Assembly (NCBI GenBank): GCA_023078555.1
Contig: CM041198.1
Location: forward strand, 7,673,836-7,737,835
Direction of reading: 5' to 3'
DNA length: 64,000 nt
From: Ulva prolifera
Taxonomy: Eukaryota; Chlorophyta; Ulvophyceae; Ulvales; Ulvaceae
The position numbers were made by a program, and so were the translations under genes. The notes below the pieces were generated by a model. That model had not been told where the DNA came from. It did no database searches and saw nothing but the letters and a program-made list of their open reading frames with translations. Shown here one piece after another: positions 10,412 to 22,085 of this stretch; the stretch's first letter is position 1; each line of letters starts with the position of its first letter.

Positions 10412-11703
10412 CTACAAAGACAGGGGAGCCTTGGTTTTTGCGGCCACCGGGAAGATTTGACGAGCCTTACCATTTGCCTGTAAATTTCTGGGTAGTCGTG
10501 GGATGTGCCATTGGCGTGTTGCGGAACACAGCTCGCAGATCAGTCGGTGTGCGCATGGGCACGCAAGAAGTGCCGTCTGATCTCTCCCAGATAGAACCAC
10601 TGGAACGATCGCGAGCGGTGGTCAACTGACACATTTTGCAATAGATGAGACCACGTCGGGGTACGCAAGATGCCAAAATGGAACTGCCGCTCGTGCGCTC
10701 CATAGCGCGTGGGCACTTCCCTTCCGAGCTCACTGCGCTGGCTCATAACACCATAGATCTTCACCTGGCAGCCAATGCGCTGGATTTACTTGAGTGTTGA
10801 CTACACTGTGGACCATCCGGGGATTGGAATCATAGGCTCACGTTATCAGGCGAAGCAGTCAACAGGAACCGGGCAGCTCGCAGCCAACAGCATGCTGCGG
10901 TGGTGAAAGATCATGAAAAATAGGCGCCAATGACCCGCAGCACTACTGGCATTGTCATGCCTCTTGGTTGGCGGCCCCTCGACAATTCACATTCAAAGGT
11001 ATGAAATTCGAAGCAAACATTCGAGGGCACTGCGTAGTCCTCAGCCGCACGCCTACCCTTTGGCAGTTTTGAAATACTGCCTTTGAAATCATTTACCAAG
11101 ATTTCTTACGTTCTGGCGATCCTGTATGTTGGTATCCCACGCCGCTCACAGCTTGCGGATCTCGGTCGGAAGTCGGCATGCATTGGTATCCTGCTGCTGC
11201 GCCAGTCCAACATCATATTCACAATGTCAAATCGTCAGGGAACATGTTCATGATAGCGTGTGCCAGGTGAGCCGCTGAGGCATTGCTCATGCAATTGAAC
11301 CTGGGCCGAGCGTGTGTGCAATGCATGAATCCGAGCTGTACAGCGTTTCCTCGCGCCTTTTTCTCCCGCTTTCACATGCCCCAACACTGAGCCAAACGCG
11401 AAATAATTCCGTAGCGCTGGACCTCACTGCTCGTAGACACTTAGCAACTCGATCGTTCCCGGCCTAGCCGCAAGAGCCGGCGACAAGTGCTCCGTCCCCA
11501 GGCCGTCTCCATTGCGAGCAGATGCAACTGCGGGTGTCACGTAGAATGTAAAATCGTTCACCTGCTTGCTCACGTGCGGTGTTGAGGCAGGATTAGTGGG
11601 GACCAGGTGCGTCTACACCTTCGCCAGACCCGGCGCGCGAGGCCTTGCGAGTATCCCTGGTATACATCTCCACAAACACCACACCCATCACCATGAGTGT
11701 CAT
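10412..11703 (-). CDS. Candidate uncharacterised gene, divergent from the TPR gene
   Basis: Several minus-strand pieces look coding, but their joins are not settled. An ATG at 11703 opens MTLMVMGVVFVEMYTRD, a short hydrophobic start. A frame at 11612-11424 encodes VSKQVNDFTFYVTPAVASAR and GDGLGTEHLSPALAARPG. Frames near 11090-10920 (SISKLPKGRRAAEDYAVPSN) and 10760-10560 (ERQFHFGILRTPTWSHLLQN) also look protein-like. The best-defined exon is the last, 10477-10412, after an acceptor TTTACAG; it encodes ANGKARQIFPVAAKTKAPLS and ends at TAG. The start would be 87 bp from the ATG of the TPR gene at 11790, implying a shared promoter. I recognise no family. Confidence 0.3.
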
Positions 11704-11789
11704 AAAATCTCCCTGTACAGGTAGGCTGATGCTGTCGGCGCGTTGCGCGCTGTAATCGACCCGCTCGCTAGCCCGTAGGCGTAACGAGG

Positions 11790-14700
11790 ATGTCAGCTGT
11801 AGCTACGGGCGGCAAGGCAGCGCCCGAGCCACCGTGCAACGGAGGCAGCGTCACGAGACCCTCCCCAGACCTCCTCAAAGAAGCTGGCAACTGCTTTCTC
11901 AAGCAAGGCAATGCCAACAGGGCCGTCTCGATGTACCTCCACGCCATCGACTTGATCAACTGCCAAGCAGATGGCCTTCCCTGCGCCCTCCTCCAGAACA
12001 GCGCCGCAGCGTTCCTCCAACTCCACAGACCCGATGAAGCTCTCATCCGGGCGACGGCGGCGATGACCATCGCCAAGAAGCCTCCGGAGCGGGCATGCCA
12101 GCGGGCAGCTCAGGCGATGGTCGTGATTGCAACGGCATCTGGCCGGAAGAGCTGTGCCAGCAATGGCAAGCCTGCTGCGAAGTGGCGACCAGCACACACG
12201 CCTGAGGAGAGGGACATTGCTCGAGATCTCCAGGCGACTAGTATGCACGGCGGCAGCCACATCAGCAAGCAGGTGCCGCCTCCTCTGCAGCCTGCCGCGG
12301 CCCCTGCGGTGGAAGCCACTTTCAACGCATAGCAACAGCGACTGTGCTCGATTGAATTGCGGCGGACGGGGCAACTTCAGCACAGCTATCCAGTCTCGCC
12401 TAGACATGCTTTCACTCGTGCTTCACTTTGGATTGTTGTGGGTTCGTTGTTGTGGGTTGTTAATCTGTGTCACCTAGACATGCTTTCACCTGTGCTGCAG
12501 CACGGGTTGGCAGCTCTATGCTGCACCCGTCAGACACCCGCCACTACCTGAGCACCAGCGGTGATCCATGCAACAATGCAATCGCGAGACGCAACCTCCA
12601 TCCATTGATCCAGTATTAATCCATGCAACAATGCAATCGCCAGGCGTCAACACCACAGTCCTTCAGCCTGCCCACCCCTCCTCACCCCATATGTCCTCTC
12701 AGAAACTGCTGATTTGCTGCAGGTCGCGCGGACGATCGTGCAAGCCGCTGTGCGGTTGCACGCCGTGTCGCCGGATCCGGACCCTGAACAGGCCCCACAG
12801 GTCGGCCCGGACTCGGTCGCTGCGGCGCGGGAGCTCAAAGAACAGGGCGTCCAGGCTTTTCAGGCGTGTGACTACAGCGCGGCGCTGTCGCACTGGGCGG
12901 CCGCCCTGCACGCCTTCCCGCTGCTCCCGACGCTGCTCAACAACCTCACGATCGCGCAGGCGCAGCTCTCGCGCCACCACGCCGCGATCCTGTGCGCGAC
13001 GGCGGCGCTGCTCTGGGCGCCGGGGGACGCCGCGGCGTTGCAGCGGCGCGCTGCAGCGGCAGCCGCGCAGGGCTGGCACGAGGCCACGGAGCTCGCGGCG
13101 GCCGCGCTGCGCGCGGCGCCGGCCGACCCGGCCGCGGCCGCGCTGCTCGGCAGCCTGCAGGCGGCGGCGGCGGCCGCCGCCGTTGCCGCGCAGGTGCCGG
13201 GATCCCCCCGGAAATACGGCGACGCGGACGAGGTAACCCCGTCGAAGTACGGTTCGATCGCGGCGCACGACGCGATGCGTGCGCAGACGGCGCAGCTCGA
13301 CGTGGGCGCGTACATCCAGAGCGCGGCAGAATCACGGCGCGCTCTCAAGGCCTTTGGGAAAACAAACCCGAATATGCTGCGATACGTGCGGCTGTGGCTC
13401 GGGCCGGAGCCTGCGCAGCTGGACGACGCGTTTCTGCGGGATGAGGAGCTGCCGGAGGGGTGCCTGCAGGGCGCATGCATGCACCACCTCGCGCTGACGG
13501 CGGCTTCGACGTTCCGGAACTGGATGAGCGCGGCTGAGGCGATCATCCTCGTGCTCGCACGGGATGGCCCGGACGCGCTCACAGGGGCCGCGGGCGCCCT
13601 GCCGCTGGAGGATCCGCTTGGGGGGGAGGAGAACCCTGGCGTAGGCGCGATGGAGCTCGCGCAGCGGCTGCGGCGGACGGACCGCGTTGAGTGGTGGAAG
13701 TCGGCAAAGGTCGGCGACGTCGACTTTTCGGCGCGGCTGCCGTTCCACGATGAGAAGGAGATCATCACGAACTTCGGCAACACGGCGCAGCGGCCGCTGC
13801 CGATGCGGGGCGGGGGGGTGCATGTCGCGGTAGGGTTTGTGGACCTCGGCGCGCTCGCGGAGACCGCGATCGCGCAGGGGGCCGCGCTCGGGGGGCTGCG
13901 GTGGGTCGGGTTTGACGCGTCGGCGCACGCGGTCGCAAAGACGCGGGTCGTGCTGTGCATGCTGCGGCGGGGGGCGGCAGATGACAGCATCGTGCAGGTG
14001 CGGCGCCCGATGCTGTCTGAGGGTTGTCCTTGCATAATCTTCAGCGATACTTGCGTGGGTGGGGATGGTCCTGGGGTTCTGCACTGCACTCCATATGCGG
14101 ACCTGATCCATCCACGCACCTCTGCATGTACATGAGAAGACTGTGTCCCGTCCGCGGTGGCAGCTGCCTCACTGTTCCGACAGCGTGGGGTGGCGGCGGT
14201 GACGGGGTTTGGTGATTGCATGAGGCTCATGCATGTGTGCAGGTGTGGTACTCTGCGGCGTGGACGACCGCGACGCAAGCGGACTTCCGCGCCGCCGTCG
14301 CCGAAGTCCTGCAGGAGGGCTCGCACGAGGCCGAGGTGCGGGTGTGGCTAGAGGCGTGGCGCGACGCGGCGGTGCCGCTGCGCGACGCGCGCTGCGAGTG
14401 GCTCGACCGTCAGGCCGGGGACAACCCCGAGGCCCTGCAGCTGACGCTCGAAACGGACTGGCGCGCCGTGACGCGGTACCGCCTGACCGGGGAGGTCCTG
14501 GGGGGGACCGCTGGGAGCGCGGTGCTGTTCGCGCGCCCGAGGGCGCCGAGCCGGCGGCCGGAGTTCACGACTCCGGAGGACTTCTGGTTCACGATGGCGC
14601 CGGAGGCGCTTGCGGCGCAGCGGCTCAAGGGCGGCAACTTGGTGTCGGCCGCGACGGCGATCGCGCGGCGCCGCGTCGCCGCGCTGCGTGCCGTGCTGGG

Positions 14701-15676
14701 CTCCGGCGCCGTGTCCGCCGAGGTGTGGCCTTCCAAGCGTGCTGTTGCTGCGCCTCTGCGGGTGCTCCTGGGCAGCGAGCCGCCATGTGGAGCTGCCTTC
14801 GATGTATCATCGACGCCCTGCGCATGCGAGCAGACTACTGTCTCCAGTACCTGCTAGCACAACGTCCTGTTGTGCCACTTCCGTACCGTATGCCCACCTC
14901 TATTCCTAACACAACATGCTACAACAGAAATCGGCAGGTGAATCAACCCCTCCATGCTCCCTATCCCCTGCGCTCTCACATCAAGCGTACCCATGAGAGT
15001 GTCCTAAAAACTCTCTCTTGATGCGATGCCTGATAGTTTGTTGTAGTGCTCTGCCATACACTGGCCGGTGTCCTTGTGATCTATTCCAACCCCAAAAACA
15101 CTGCCGTCTTTTTTAACCCACAGCGCTCGGCCTGTGCAGGTCCACTACCGGCACCTCGCGGCCTCCGACGCTGCCGCCGTTGCCGAGGTGCGCGCCCTCG
15201 GCGCCGCGACCATCAGCTGGAGCAACGTCTGCGAGTTTGTCGCGCCGAGGGAGTTCCACGACCTCGCGGCCGCGTGCTCCGCGCCGCACACGACGCACTT
15301 CATGCATGGCATGAACTGGGTGTTTGACATCAAGGGCGCGAGCCCGCTGGACTACTGCACCCTGCCCAAGAGCTCCCCGGCTCAGGTCGACTTCCGGACG
15401 AAGATCTACCGCACGGCACTCGCGAAGCACGCAGAGTATCTGAAGCAGCTGGGCGTGGACCACCTGTTCCGGGAGCGGCCGGCGCTGCACCCGATGACAA
15501 TCTGCAGTGGGTATCTGCCGCGGCTGGTGTATGCAAAGTGGCTGGGAGCGTTTGTCGGGGAGGCCGCCGAGGGGCGGCGGCCAGTGGCGCAGGTGCTGCA
15601 CGAGCCGACGCCGTGGGACTTTGTGAGGATGAGGTCGGTGATGCATTTTAGTTTGAGGTACACGCAGGAGGCGTGA
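11790..15676 (+). CDS. TPR protein with a large uncharacterised C-terminal region (873 aa)
   Basis: Exons 11790-12119, 12723-13997, 14243-14722 and 15140-15676 all join in phase 0 and total 2622 nt. The N-terminus has two tetratricopeptide blocks. The first is around residues 20-105 (LLKEAGNCFLKQGNANRAV, then LLQNSAAAFLQLHRPDEAL). The second is around 140-240 (LKEQGVQAFQACDYSAALSH, then LLNNLTIAQAQLSRHHAA). An alanine-rich linker leads to roughly 600 residues with conserved-looking blocks: NMLRYVRLWLG, VEWWKSAKVGDVDFSARLPF, GLRWVGFDASAHAVAKTRVV, VWYSAAWTTAT and HYRHLAASDAAAVAEV. TPRs normally mediate protein-protein contacts. I do not recognise the C-terminal domain; large TPR proteins of this kind occur in algae, some annotated only with DUFs. 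The 603-bp first intron contains two pairs of direct repeats. The opposite-strand open frame of 484 codons at 12872-14326 is a GC shadow. Confidence 0.75.
12399..12640. repeat. Two interleaved pairs of short direct repeats in intron 1 of the TPR gene
   Basis: CCTAGACATGCTTTCAC occurs at 12399 and again at 12473, each followed by a similar GTGCT tail. A 22-bp word beginning ATCCATGCAACAATGCAATC is identical at 12564-12585 and 12619-12640. They look like small local duplications. Confidence 0.75.
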
Positions 15677-16389
15677 GGGGTGGGGCGTGTGGGGCGGATG
15701 GTGTAGGTGAGAGCTGGGTATGTACTATGGTGTGTGATGGATGAACTGGCGGAGGTGGCCGTTGGCTCTGGAGAGTGAGGCCGTGTGGATAGTGAGTTTG
15801 AAAATGAGCGATTTTGCGTCGGTGTGTCCTGTGGACTGCAGTGATGTCGGTGAACAGTCGCATGTAGTTGGAGATGCGCTTGCGGTGATAAGGGCACGTT
15901 GGAGCGACTTCGTGATCTGGGCAGCAACCTGCGTGCAGGCAAAGTAGCCAATAGGAATATGTAAGCTCAATATGCGGGCCGTTCTGTGTGTGAGTTCAAT
16001 GCCCGGGCTGTTCTTTGTGAACTCACGAGTGGCCAGTGATGCCAGATAGCGGGGCCTGAAACTGTCGACGAGGGCTGCCGCGAGAATCCTCAATAAACGC
16101 ATGCAACTGCAGTTTACGAAAAACATATTTGCATGTAGCCTGTCGAGCATGAATAACGTCAACCAGCAAGGCATTGTGTTCCACGGTCCCCAGTGACGTT
16201 ACGCCGGTAACACTCGCGTGCACGTCGCTTCTGCGCAGGCTACCTCTTGCTTCGTGAACTGCTGCATTCGATTCATACTTTGGGGCATCTTCGAAATGAA
16301 TGATAGGAAGGCTCCATGTGGCCAGATGGCCGTAAGCAGTAAGCAGTGCGATAACAAGAAGCAGCGGGCGATCAACACGTTCAAACAGA
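15677..16389. other. Intergenic / 3' UTR of the TPR gene
   Basis: No convincing exon on either strand. Short open frames on the two strands contradict each other. The stretch ends at the start codon of the small gene at 16390. Confidence 0.35.
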
Positions 16390-16836
16390 ATGAACGAGTT
16401 CGCCAAGGTACAGCGGATTTAGGGAAGGTGTGCCGCATCGCGGGACGGGCACAGCTGCAAGCTAGCTTACGTGCCAACTGTTGTTTCGCCAGCGAACGCC
16501 GTGGTCAAGCCCGCGCCACGCCTGGCATGTAAGGAATGCTACCATTCTCAGTAGCTCTCTTGAGTGCTGGTGCAGGCTCGTACAGCAAAGCAAGAGGTGA
16601 GGACTCCAGGCCCACTGGCGCAGGTGGGCAAGTCAATTGAGAATGTGATGGTAGCTCCAATCCGGTGTCCATCCAAGCAGCAGGAAGCTAGAGAGCGTGT
16701 GCGCTCCGTCGCACGGGGAGTTCAAGGGGGGTTTTCCAATGTAGCCAATGGTGTTGGTGGCATGGTGCAAGGGGCAGGCAATGCCATCAATGGCGTGCTT
16801 GCGTCAGTGACAAAGTCTGGCCCCGCAAAAGCATGA
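16390..16836 (+). CDS. Small 92-residue Gly/Val/Ala-rich protein
   Basis: Two exons join in phase 0. Exon 1 is 16390-16407, encoding only MNEFAK, and exon 2 is 16576-16836 with the stop at 16834-16836. The middle is basic and polar (RTAKQEVRTPGPL, QQEARERVRSVARGVQ). It passes into a striking amphipathic run, GGFSNVANGVGGMVQGAGNA followed by INGVLASV, and ends TKSGPAKA. There is no signal peptide and no known domain. The glycine-spaced small-residue pattern could form an amphipathic or membrane-associated helix. A TGTAA poly(A)-type signal 38 bp after the stop (16874-16878) supports a real transcript end. The six-codon first exon is inferred from a good donor (AAG/GTACAG) and could be wrong. 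Confidence 0.5.
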
Positions 16837-16873
16837 TCGCGTGTTAGTGCAGGACCGTGTGTTCCTTAAAAGA

Positions 16874-16878
16874 TGTAA
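16874..16878 (+). terminator. TGTAA poly(A) signal
   Basis: TGTAA, the usual chlorophyte polyadenylation signal, lies 38 bp after the stop codon of the small gene ending at 16836. Confidence 0.5.
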
Positions 16879-19482
16879 ACTGAGTTCCCACACGAGTGAT
16901 GCGCTGCAGTGAGGCTTGAGCAATGCTGAAGCATCGCTTTCACACGATGCTCTTTGGCTCATTCACGCTTGGTCACACAAGCCATCCATGCCATGTTGGA
17001 CACACAAGCCATCGGGCTGAGATAAATGCGCTCCAAAGCGCCATATCAGGCCTCAGAATGTGGCAGACGTCGCTGCCTGCTTGAGTCGCCATCAGTGCTG
17101 CCGACATGACAGCATTGCCATCCGGCCGGTCTGTCAATGCTGTCGACACTGTCGCAACATGTTGTGTGGTCACAAACGGCATCGAGCGAACGCGGGTCGC
17201 AAAATCGGTCTATTCCCCACAGCAACCTTGCTTGTGACAACCTCACCACAGGAAACCTCGTCTGGAAGCACTCATGTCGGTCATGAAACAGCATGCCGTC
17301 CTCTACATGCTTATACTCTGAGGACTGCGGATGCATATCGGCCACATCACGTTGATAGAATGCTAGTCCGTGTGCATCTTGCAGGAACAGTGCCTGCGTT
17401 TTGACAAGCAAACACCGGCAGTGCCCAGCAACCGAATGGACTGAAAATGCTACAATGAAAAGTCCTACGAGTGCTGTCGCCCTGATGGCGAGCAGGTTCG
17501 AAAGAGTGATATCACATCACACCTGGTCCCTAGCTGGCAGCCCTGCTCAGCTGCCTTGCCCTGCTCAGCTGCCTTGCCCCGCTCAGCTGCCTTGCACTGC
17601 TCAGCCGCCTCAGTCAGCCCTGCTGCCCCTGCAGTCTCCACACTTCACCAAACACAAACATGTCGGTCCCGGACTTTGGAGTTGTCAATGACGAGATGGA
17701 TGTGGCTATGTAATCAAGCACACATACACTTGATGGCTAAGTACATCCAGAGTGACTACACTTTACATACATGTGGCACTGACTACGGATGTCGAGCCAT
17801 GTACTGCTTGACTGCAACATGATTGTGACCAGTCCATGAAGGCTCTTTACATGCACGAAACGAGTCACGGACATCCTCGGCGCCAGAGGCTGACCAGGGA
17901 TGCTGTGCCAATCCAGTGGTATAGCGGCCATATCACTGGATAGCCGCAGATGCCTGCGTGGAGATGCGCTGCACATTGTATGTGCAGCGCATCGCAGGTC
18001 CGCAACAACGAACATGATGCGGAATGATGATGTGAGCCAAAGTCTCACAAAGTCCGTGTACGCAATGGGCCTGATCATGAGCGCTCTTCCCCTGCACTCG
18101 ATGCGAGGGCTGTATTGGCATGTGAGTTGCTGTTGCTCTGCTCTTCGTCGTTGCACAGAAGTGCTGCAGTGAGGCCCATCAGGTTACAGGCAGGGCCTGG
18201 GATCGGCAGCTGCATCTAGATGGAGTGCCCAGCTTGTGTGGATGTGTGTTGGTCGGTCATGCAGTGGTTGAACAACAGACACAGCGTGCTGCAGCATCTG
18301 TGCGATGTGCTGTCGAGCAAGTAGAGTTCAGCACCTGAAATTCTGGCGTGCCTGCACATTGGAGCGTGCTGCATGGCGCAGGCAGGATCCTTTGCCCTTG
18401 GTGTTCATGATCTAATCTGTTTCAGCTGCCCAGCAGTATTCACGAGTACAATCGTGGCAACTCGGCCTTGCGATCTAGACCAAAAATTCGGAATACAGCA
18501 TGTGACTGTGTAGGCGTCAGATCCCGACTTGTGAGCCCTGCTGTAAGGTAAGGCAAGTGGGTGCAGATGTTGTGAAACACACTCCAGATGAAGGAATGAC
18601 CAAACATGATCAGGTGCGATGCCCCGAACCTAGCTGTGCTTGACGAAACGCTGGAACGGTTCAGAATTCATAGCCTTGTCGGCTTGACGTGGACTCGTTT
18701 TCTTTGCCCGTGCTACCGGGTGACCGTTCCAGGGGCAACGGCCACTCCAGCTCATTCGTGTTAGGTACACCTTTTGCTGCCACACGACGACATGCAATGC
18801 GGCAACAAAAGAGAGATCTTGTCGACACATGGCTGAGAGGTCTCGCGTCTGGTGGCCTGGTACGTAAGAGATGCTGGGTTTGGTTAGCACGTCATGGCGA
18901 GACATAAGGAACACAGGGCATTCGAGATCCCAAACTTTCCTTGGTGAGAGTGTTTTCGGAAGCCTATGCGTCGCCAGATAACGGAGCAGTGCAGCTCACA
19001 CGCGACGTGGAAATGTGCTAGCGCCGGTGAAGCAGCGGCCTGGCGTGCCCTCACAAGAATCAAGAGTCTTGTAAGAGCCCAGCATGCGGCACCACGAAGG
19101 CAAGTAGAGTTTTTCCCAGCATGGACAGAGACGCCAACGCGAGCGTTAAAGCCTGTCCCCCCGTGGATTCAGTATACATGTGCACGCTTTGAGCGATGCG
19201 CATCCGCAAGCCCTGTTCACCACCGGTGGAATACCTATGGCATGTATAAGTGTGTTCACGCAAAGTCTGTGCGTGGAACGGCTGTTGGCAATGGGGTGTC
19301 TGAAGACAATCGAGTTAGCGCCGAGGAGATACGGAGCACCTGGGATCGTCAGATCTATCGCGAGATCGAGACTTGTTGGCAGGACGAAACCATCCCCAGT
19401 ACTGCGGCAGAAGCCCACCACGAGTACATAATCCGAGCTCCACTGCACGAGCGGTACCAGCCGTTAGTGATTGTCAGTCAAG
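16879..19482. other. Long region without a confident gene
   Basis: The only clear structure is the 18-bp repeat at 17542-17613. At 18660-18862 both strands carry protein-like frames: plus RHAMRQQKRDLVDTWLRGLA before a strong GTACGT donor, and minus RMSWSGRCPWNGHPVARAKK ending at a stop. I could not decide between them. A 579-nt plus-strand open frame (18966-19544) runs over the LHCA start in another frame; 18966-19482 is more likely promoter and 5' UTR of LHCA. Confidence 0.35.
17542..17613. repeat. 18-bp tandem repeat, four copies
   Basis: Units CCTGCTCAGCTGCCTTGC at 17542 and 17560, and CCCGCTCAGCTGCCTTGC at 17578, are followed by a diverged fourth copy at 17596-17613. The unit length is a multiple of three, so the local frame stays open, but there is no sign of a gene around it. 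Confidence 0.85.
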
Positions 19483-21460
19483 ATGTCCGTCGCATTCGCT
19501 CCTGCTCGCGTTTCCCTTGCACGCTCAGCGTGCGCCCGCCCTAGCGTGGCTGCTCACGCTAAGGCAGGCAACTGGCTCCCAGGAGCAGACTCCCCAGGCT
19601 ACCTGGACGGTACAAAGGCTGGCGACTATGGCTTCGACCCCCTTGGCCTGGTACGCCCGGTCTAGATCTGCCGTATACCTTGGCCGATCGCAACCGCGCA
19701 CGTCGAACCCGCCGAATCGTTGAAACGCATCCAGCGTAAGAACATATTATGCTGCTCAGTAGTCTGAATGATGCGAGTGCGTTTGCAATGGCATGTGCAG
19801 CCTTCGTTGACGTTGATTCTAGGCACCCAAATCAGCGGCCTCGAGCCGTGATCATCTGACGCTGCCGTACGCATGCTATTCGCATGGTCCCAGTCGTAGG
19901 TACGGGAAATCTCGCGATTGGAGATGTGTTGTGTTGGCTGGCACTGCTGGCAGGGCCGGCGAGGTGTCGGGTCACCCTGTGTTCGTCGTCGTGGACAGCA
20001 TCTTCGCCGCTGCGAAACTGGCATGCCATCCATCATCGCACTATTCATGTTTCCAGCTGTTGCTTACATTCCGCTCCGATAACACTCTTGTCTGAAGCTG
20101 CGAACTAAGTCAACTCTGCGCCCTTGGAATGCACCAGAAGCCATGCTGACAGAGTCTGCGCCTTGTTCGCGATCGCAACGCGATACCTGTATTCGTTTGG
20201 AAAAATCACGTTGCTGAAGACGTCCCATTCCTGCCTGCGGTCGATTCCCCAGTGGCTGTTCTTTTTGCTGCCTCAGGCTGCTGAAGCAGATGATGCGTGC
20301 TCACAAGGCTGATCAGACAAAACAAGACTGTGTTGCTGCACCTGCATTGGTATGGAATTCTGCCGTTCCAGCCACAAATTTCCAGCATATGATATTCATG
20401 AGTGACCTCGTCAGGACACAGAAACTGTCCACAAAAGAAAACTCCTGGTGCAACACAGTGCTACAAACTCGTTCTCTGCAGTGCCTCCCCTGTGCAATTG
20501 GCGACCAGCATCATTTGCCTCCATGGTGGGTTCCGCCTGTCACAGCATGATGAGGATTTGTCCGCAAGTCAAGAATCGTGGCCACCCGCAAGCATGGCCA
20601 CATACCAAAGCAACCAGACGTGCTGTGCAGGCCACCGACGAGAGCCTGCCCCGCCTCGCTGAGGCCGAGGTCATCCACGGCCGCTGGGCGATGATGGGCG
20701 TCGCTGGGTGCCTCGCCGTGGAGCTCGCCGGGCAAGGCGACTGGTTCGACGCGCCCCTCTGGGCCGTCGAGGGCGCCACCCCGACGTACTTCGGCGTGCC
20801 CGTGCCCTTCGACATCACCAGCATCATCCTCTTCGAGCTCGTGCTCATGGCCGGCGTGGAGGTGCTCCGTAACGAGGAGAAGGACGGCGCCAAGCGCATG
20901 TACCCCGGTGCGGCCCCCCTCCTGTTGTGACCAGCTGCCGCATCCACAAGACCTGCATGCTGCATGTCGCATGCCTGAAACTCTTCAGGTTTGGTTTCAC
21001 ACCGGCCTCAATTCATTATTTGATGGTGTGTGCATGCACGTGTGTGTGTATGACCGTGCAGCTCGGGGCCCTCGTCTGTTGTGCCGTGGGGGCTGTATCA
21101 TTCACATTCATGGGTGTTGATGCCCCCTGCACACTTCCCGGCGGCCGCTCGACTGTTATTCACATTCGAAATCCGAGGGTAATGCATGGTCGCTGGACAT
21201 GATCAGGGTGTCTCTGTGCAGGCGGTGCGTTCGACCCCATGGGCATGGGCAAGGGCGACGGCTTCGAGACCGCCAAACTCAAGGAGATCAAGAACGGCCG
21301 CCTCGCGATGATGGCCTTCCTCGGCTTCGTGTCACAGCACTACGTCACCGGCAAGGGCCCCCTCGCCAACCTTGCGGACCATCTCAGCAACCCCGGCGCC
21401 AACAACTTCGCCACCAACGGCGTCTCCCTGCCCAAGTTTGCCTTCCCCTTCCTGTACTAG
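19483..21460 (+). CDS. LHCA: Chlorophyll a/b-binding protein of photosystem I antenna type (LHCA family)
   Basis: Exons 19483-19650, 20631-20907 and 21222-21460 join with consistent phases (0, then 1) and give 227 residues, normal for LHCA. Residues 1-28 form a plastid transit peptide ([20 protein letters not shown]). The mature start [15 protein letters not shown] and [10 protein letters not shown] are the conserved LHC N-terminal motif. Helix B carries [13 protein letters not shown], with the Glu/Arg pair and His that ligate chlorophyll. Helix C is [19 protein letters not shown]. Helix A carries [16 protein letters not shown]. The tail [17 protein letters not shown] is typical of LHCA rather than LHCB. 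The protein binds chlorophyll a/b and carotenoid in the thylakoid and feeds PSI. I cannot assign a numbered paralogue. TGTAA signals follow at 21558-21562 and 21675-21679. Confidence 0.93.
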
Positions 21461-21557
21461 GCGGGGTAGTTGGCTGGGCTTGACACTGGGACGACGTGGC
21501 CTGGGGGTGAGACTGTGCGTGGTTGGAACCCCCCCGAGGTGGGCTGCGGTGAGGTGT

Positions 21558-21679
21558 TGTAACGAGGCTTGGGGTGGAGGGTTTCTGGAGCCGGCTCTGC
21601 GCGCTGGGCGTGCGAGGGAGTGGCCTTGCGGTTGAACTGGGTGTAGTCACCGAAATCTTTTGTGCCATACACGGTGTAA
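21558..21679 (+). terminator. Two TGTAA poly(A) signals of the LHCA gene
   Basis: TGTAA occurs at 21558-21562 and 21675-21679, about 98 and 215 bp after the LHCA stop codon. Both are plausible chlorophyte polyadenylation signals. Confidence 0.45.
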
Positions 21680-22085
21680 AATGAACCCAGAATACGTGCC
21701 GTCCTGGTGATGTGTGCGAACGTGAACGTGTACAGCATTGGACGATGTTGCATACACAATATGCGACCGGTGCGGTGAGGTCTGCACCCATCATAGCTTT
21801 ATATGGTGCTCTTCATCCCTTCATCGTAATCGCAGATCGTTGGCATCAGGTTGCATCCTAAAACCGTCCCAGGCGTAGCACACATGCGCATCGTAATCGT
21901 TATGTGGTGTGGCACTGCTGATGTGACAGCCTGAGATGTGTCGGCAACATCGAGCACCTGCCAGCCGCGACCGTGGCGTGGGGAAGCGGGCAGGCATCTC
22001 GCACCAGCCCCCCACCACAACGCCATGTCTGTACCCGGATGAAGCAGCAATCACATACTATTTTTAAGCTCTATTATCTGTTTCA

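Noticed and set aside
12872-14326. 484-codon open frame on the minus strand
   Set aside because: It lies opposite the phase-consistent TPR-gene exon. Its Ser/Ala/Arg composition is what a GC-rich exon produces when read backwards.
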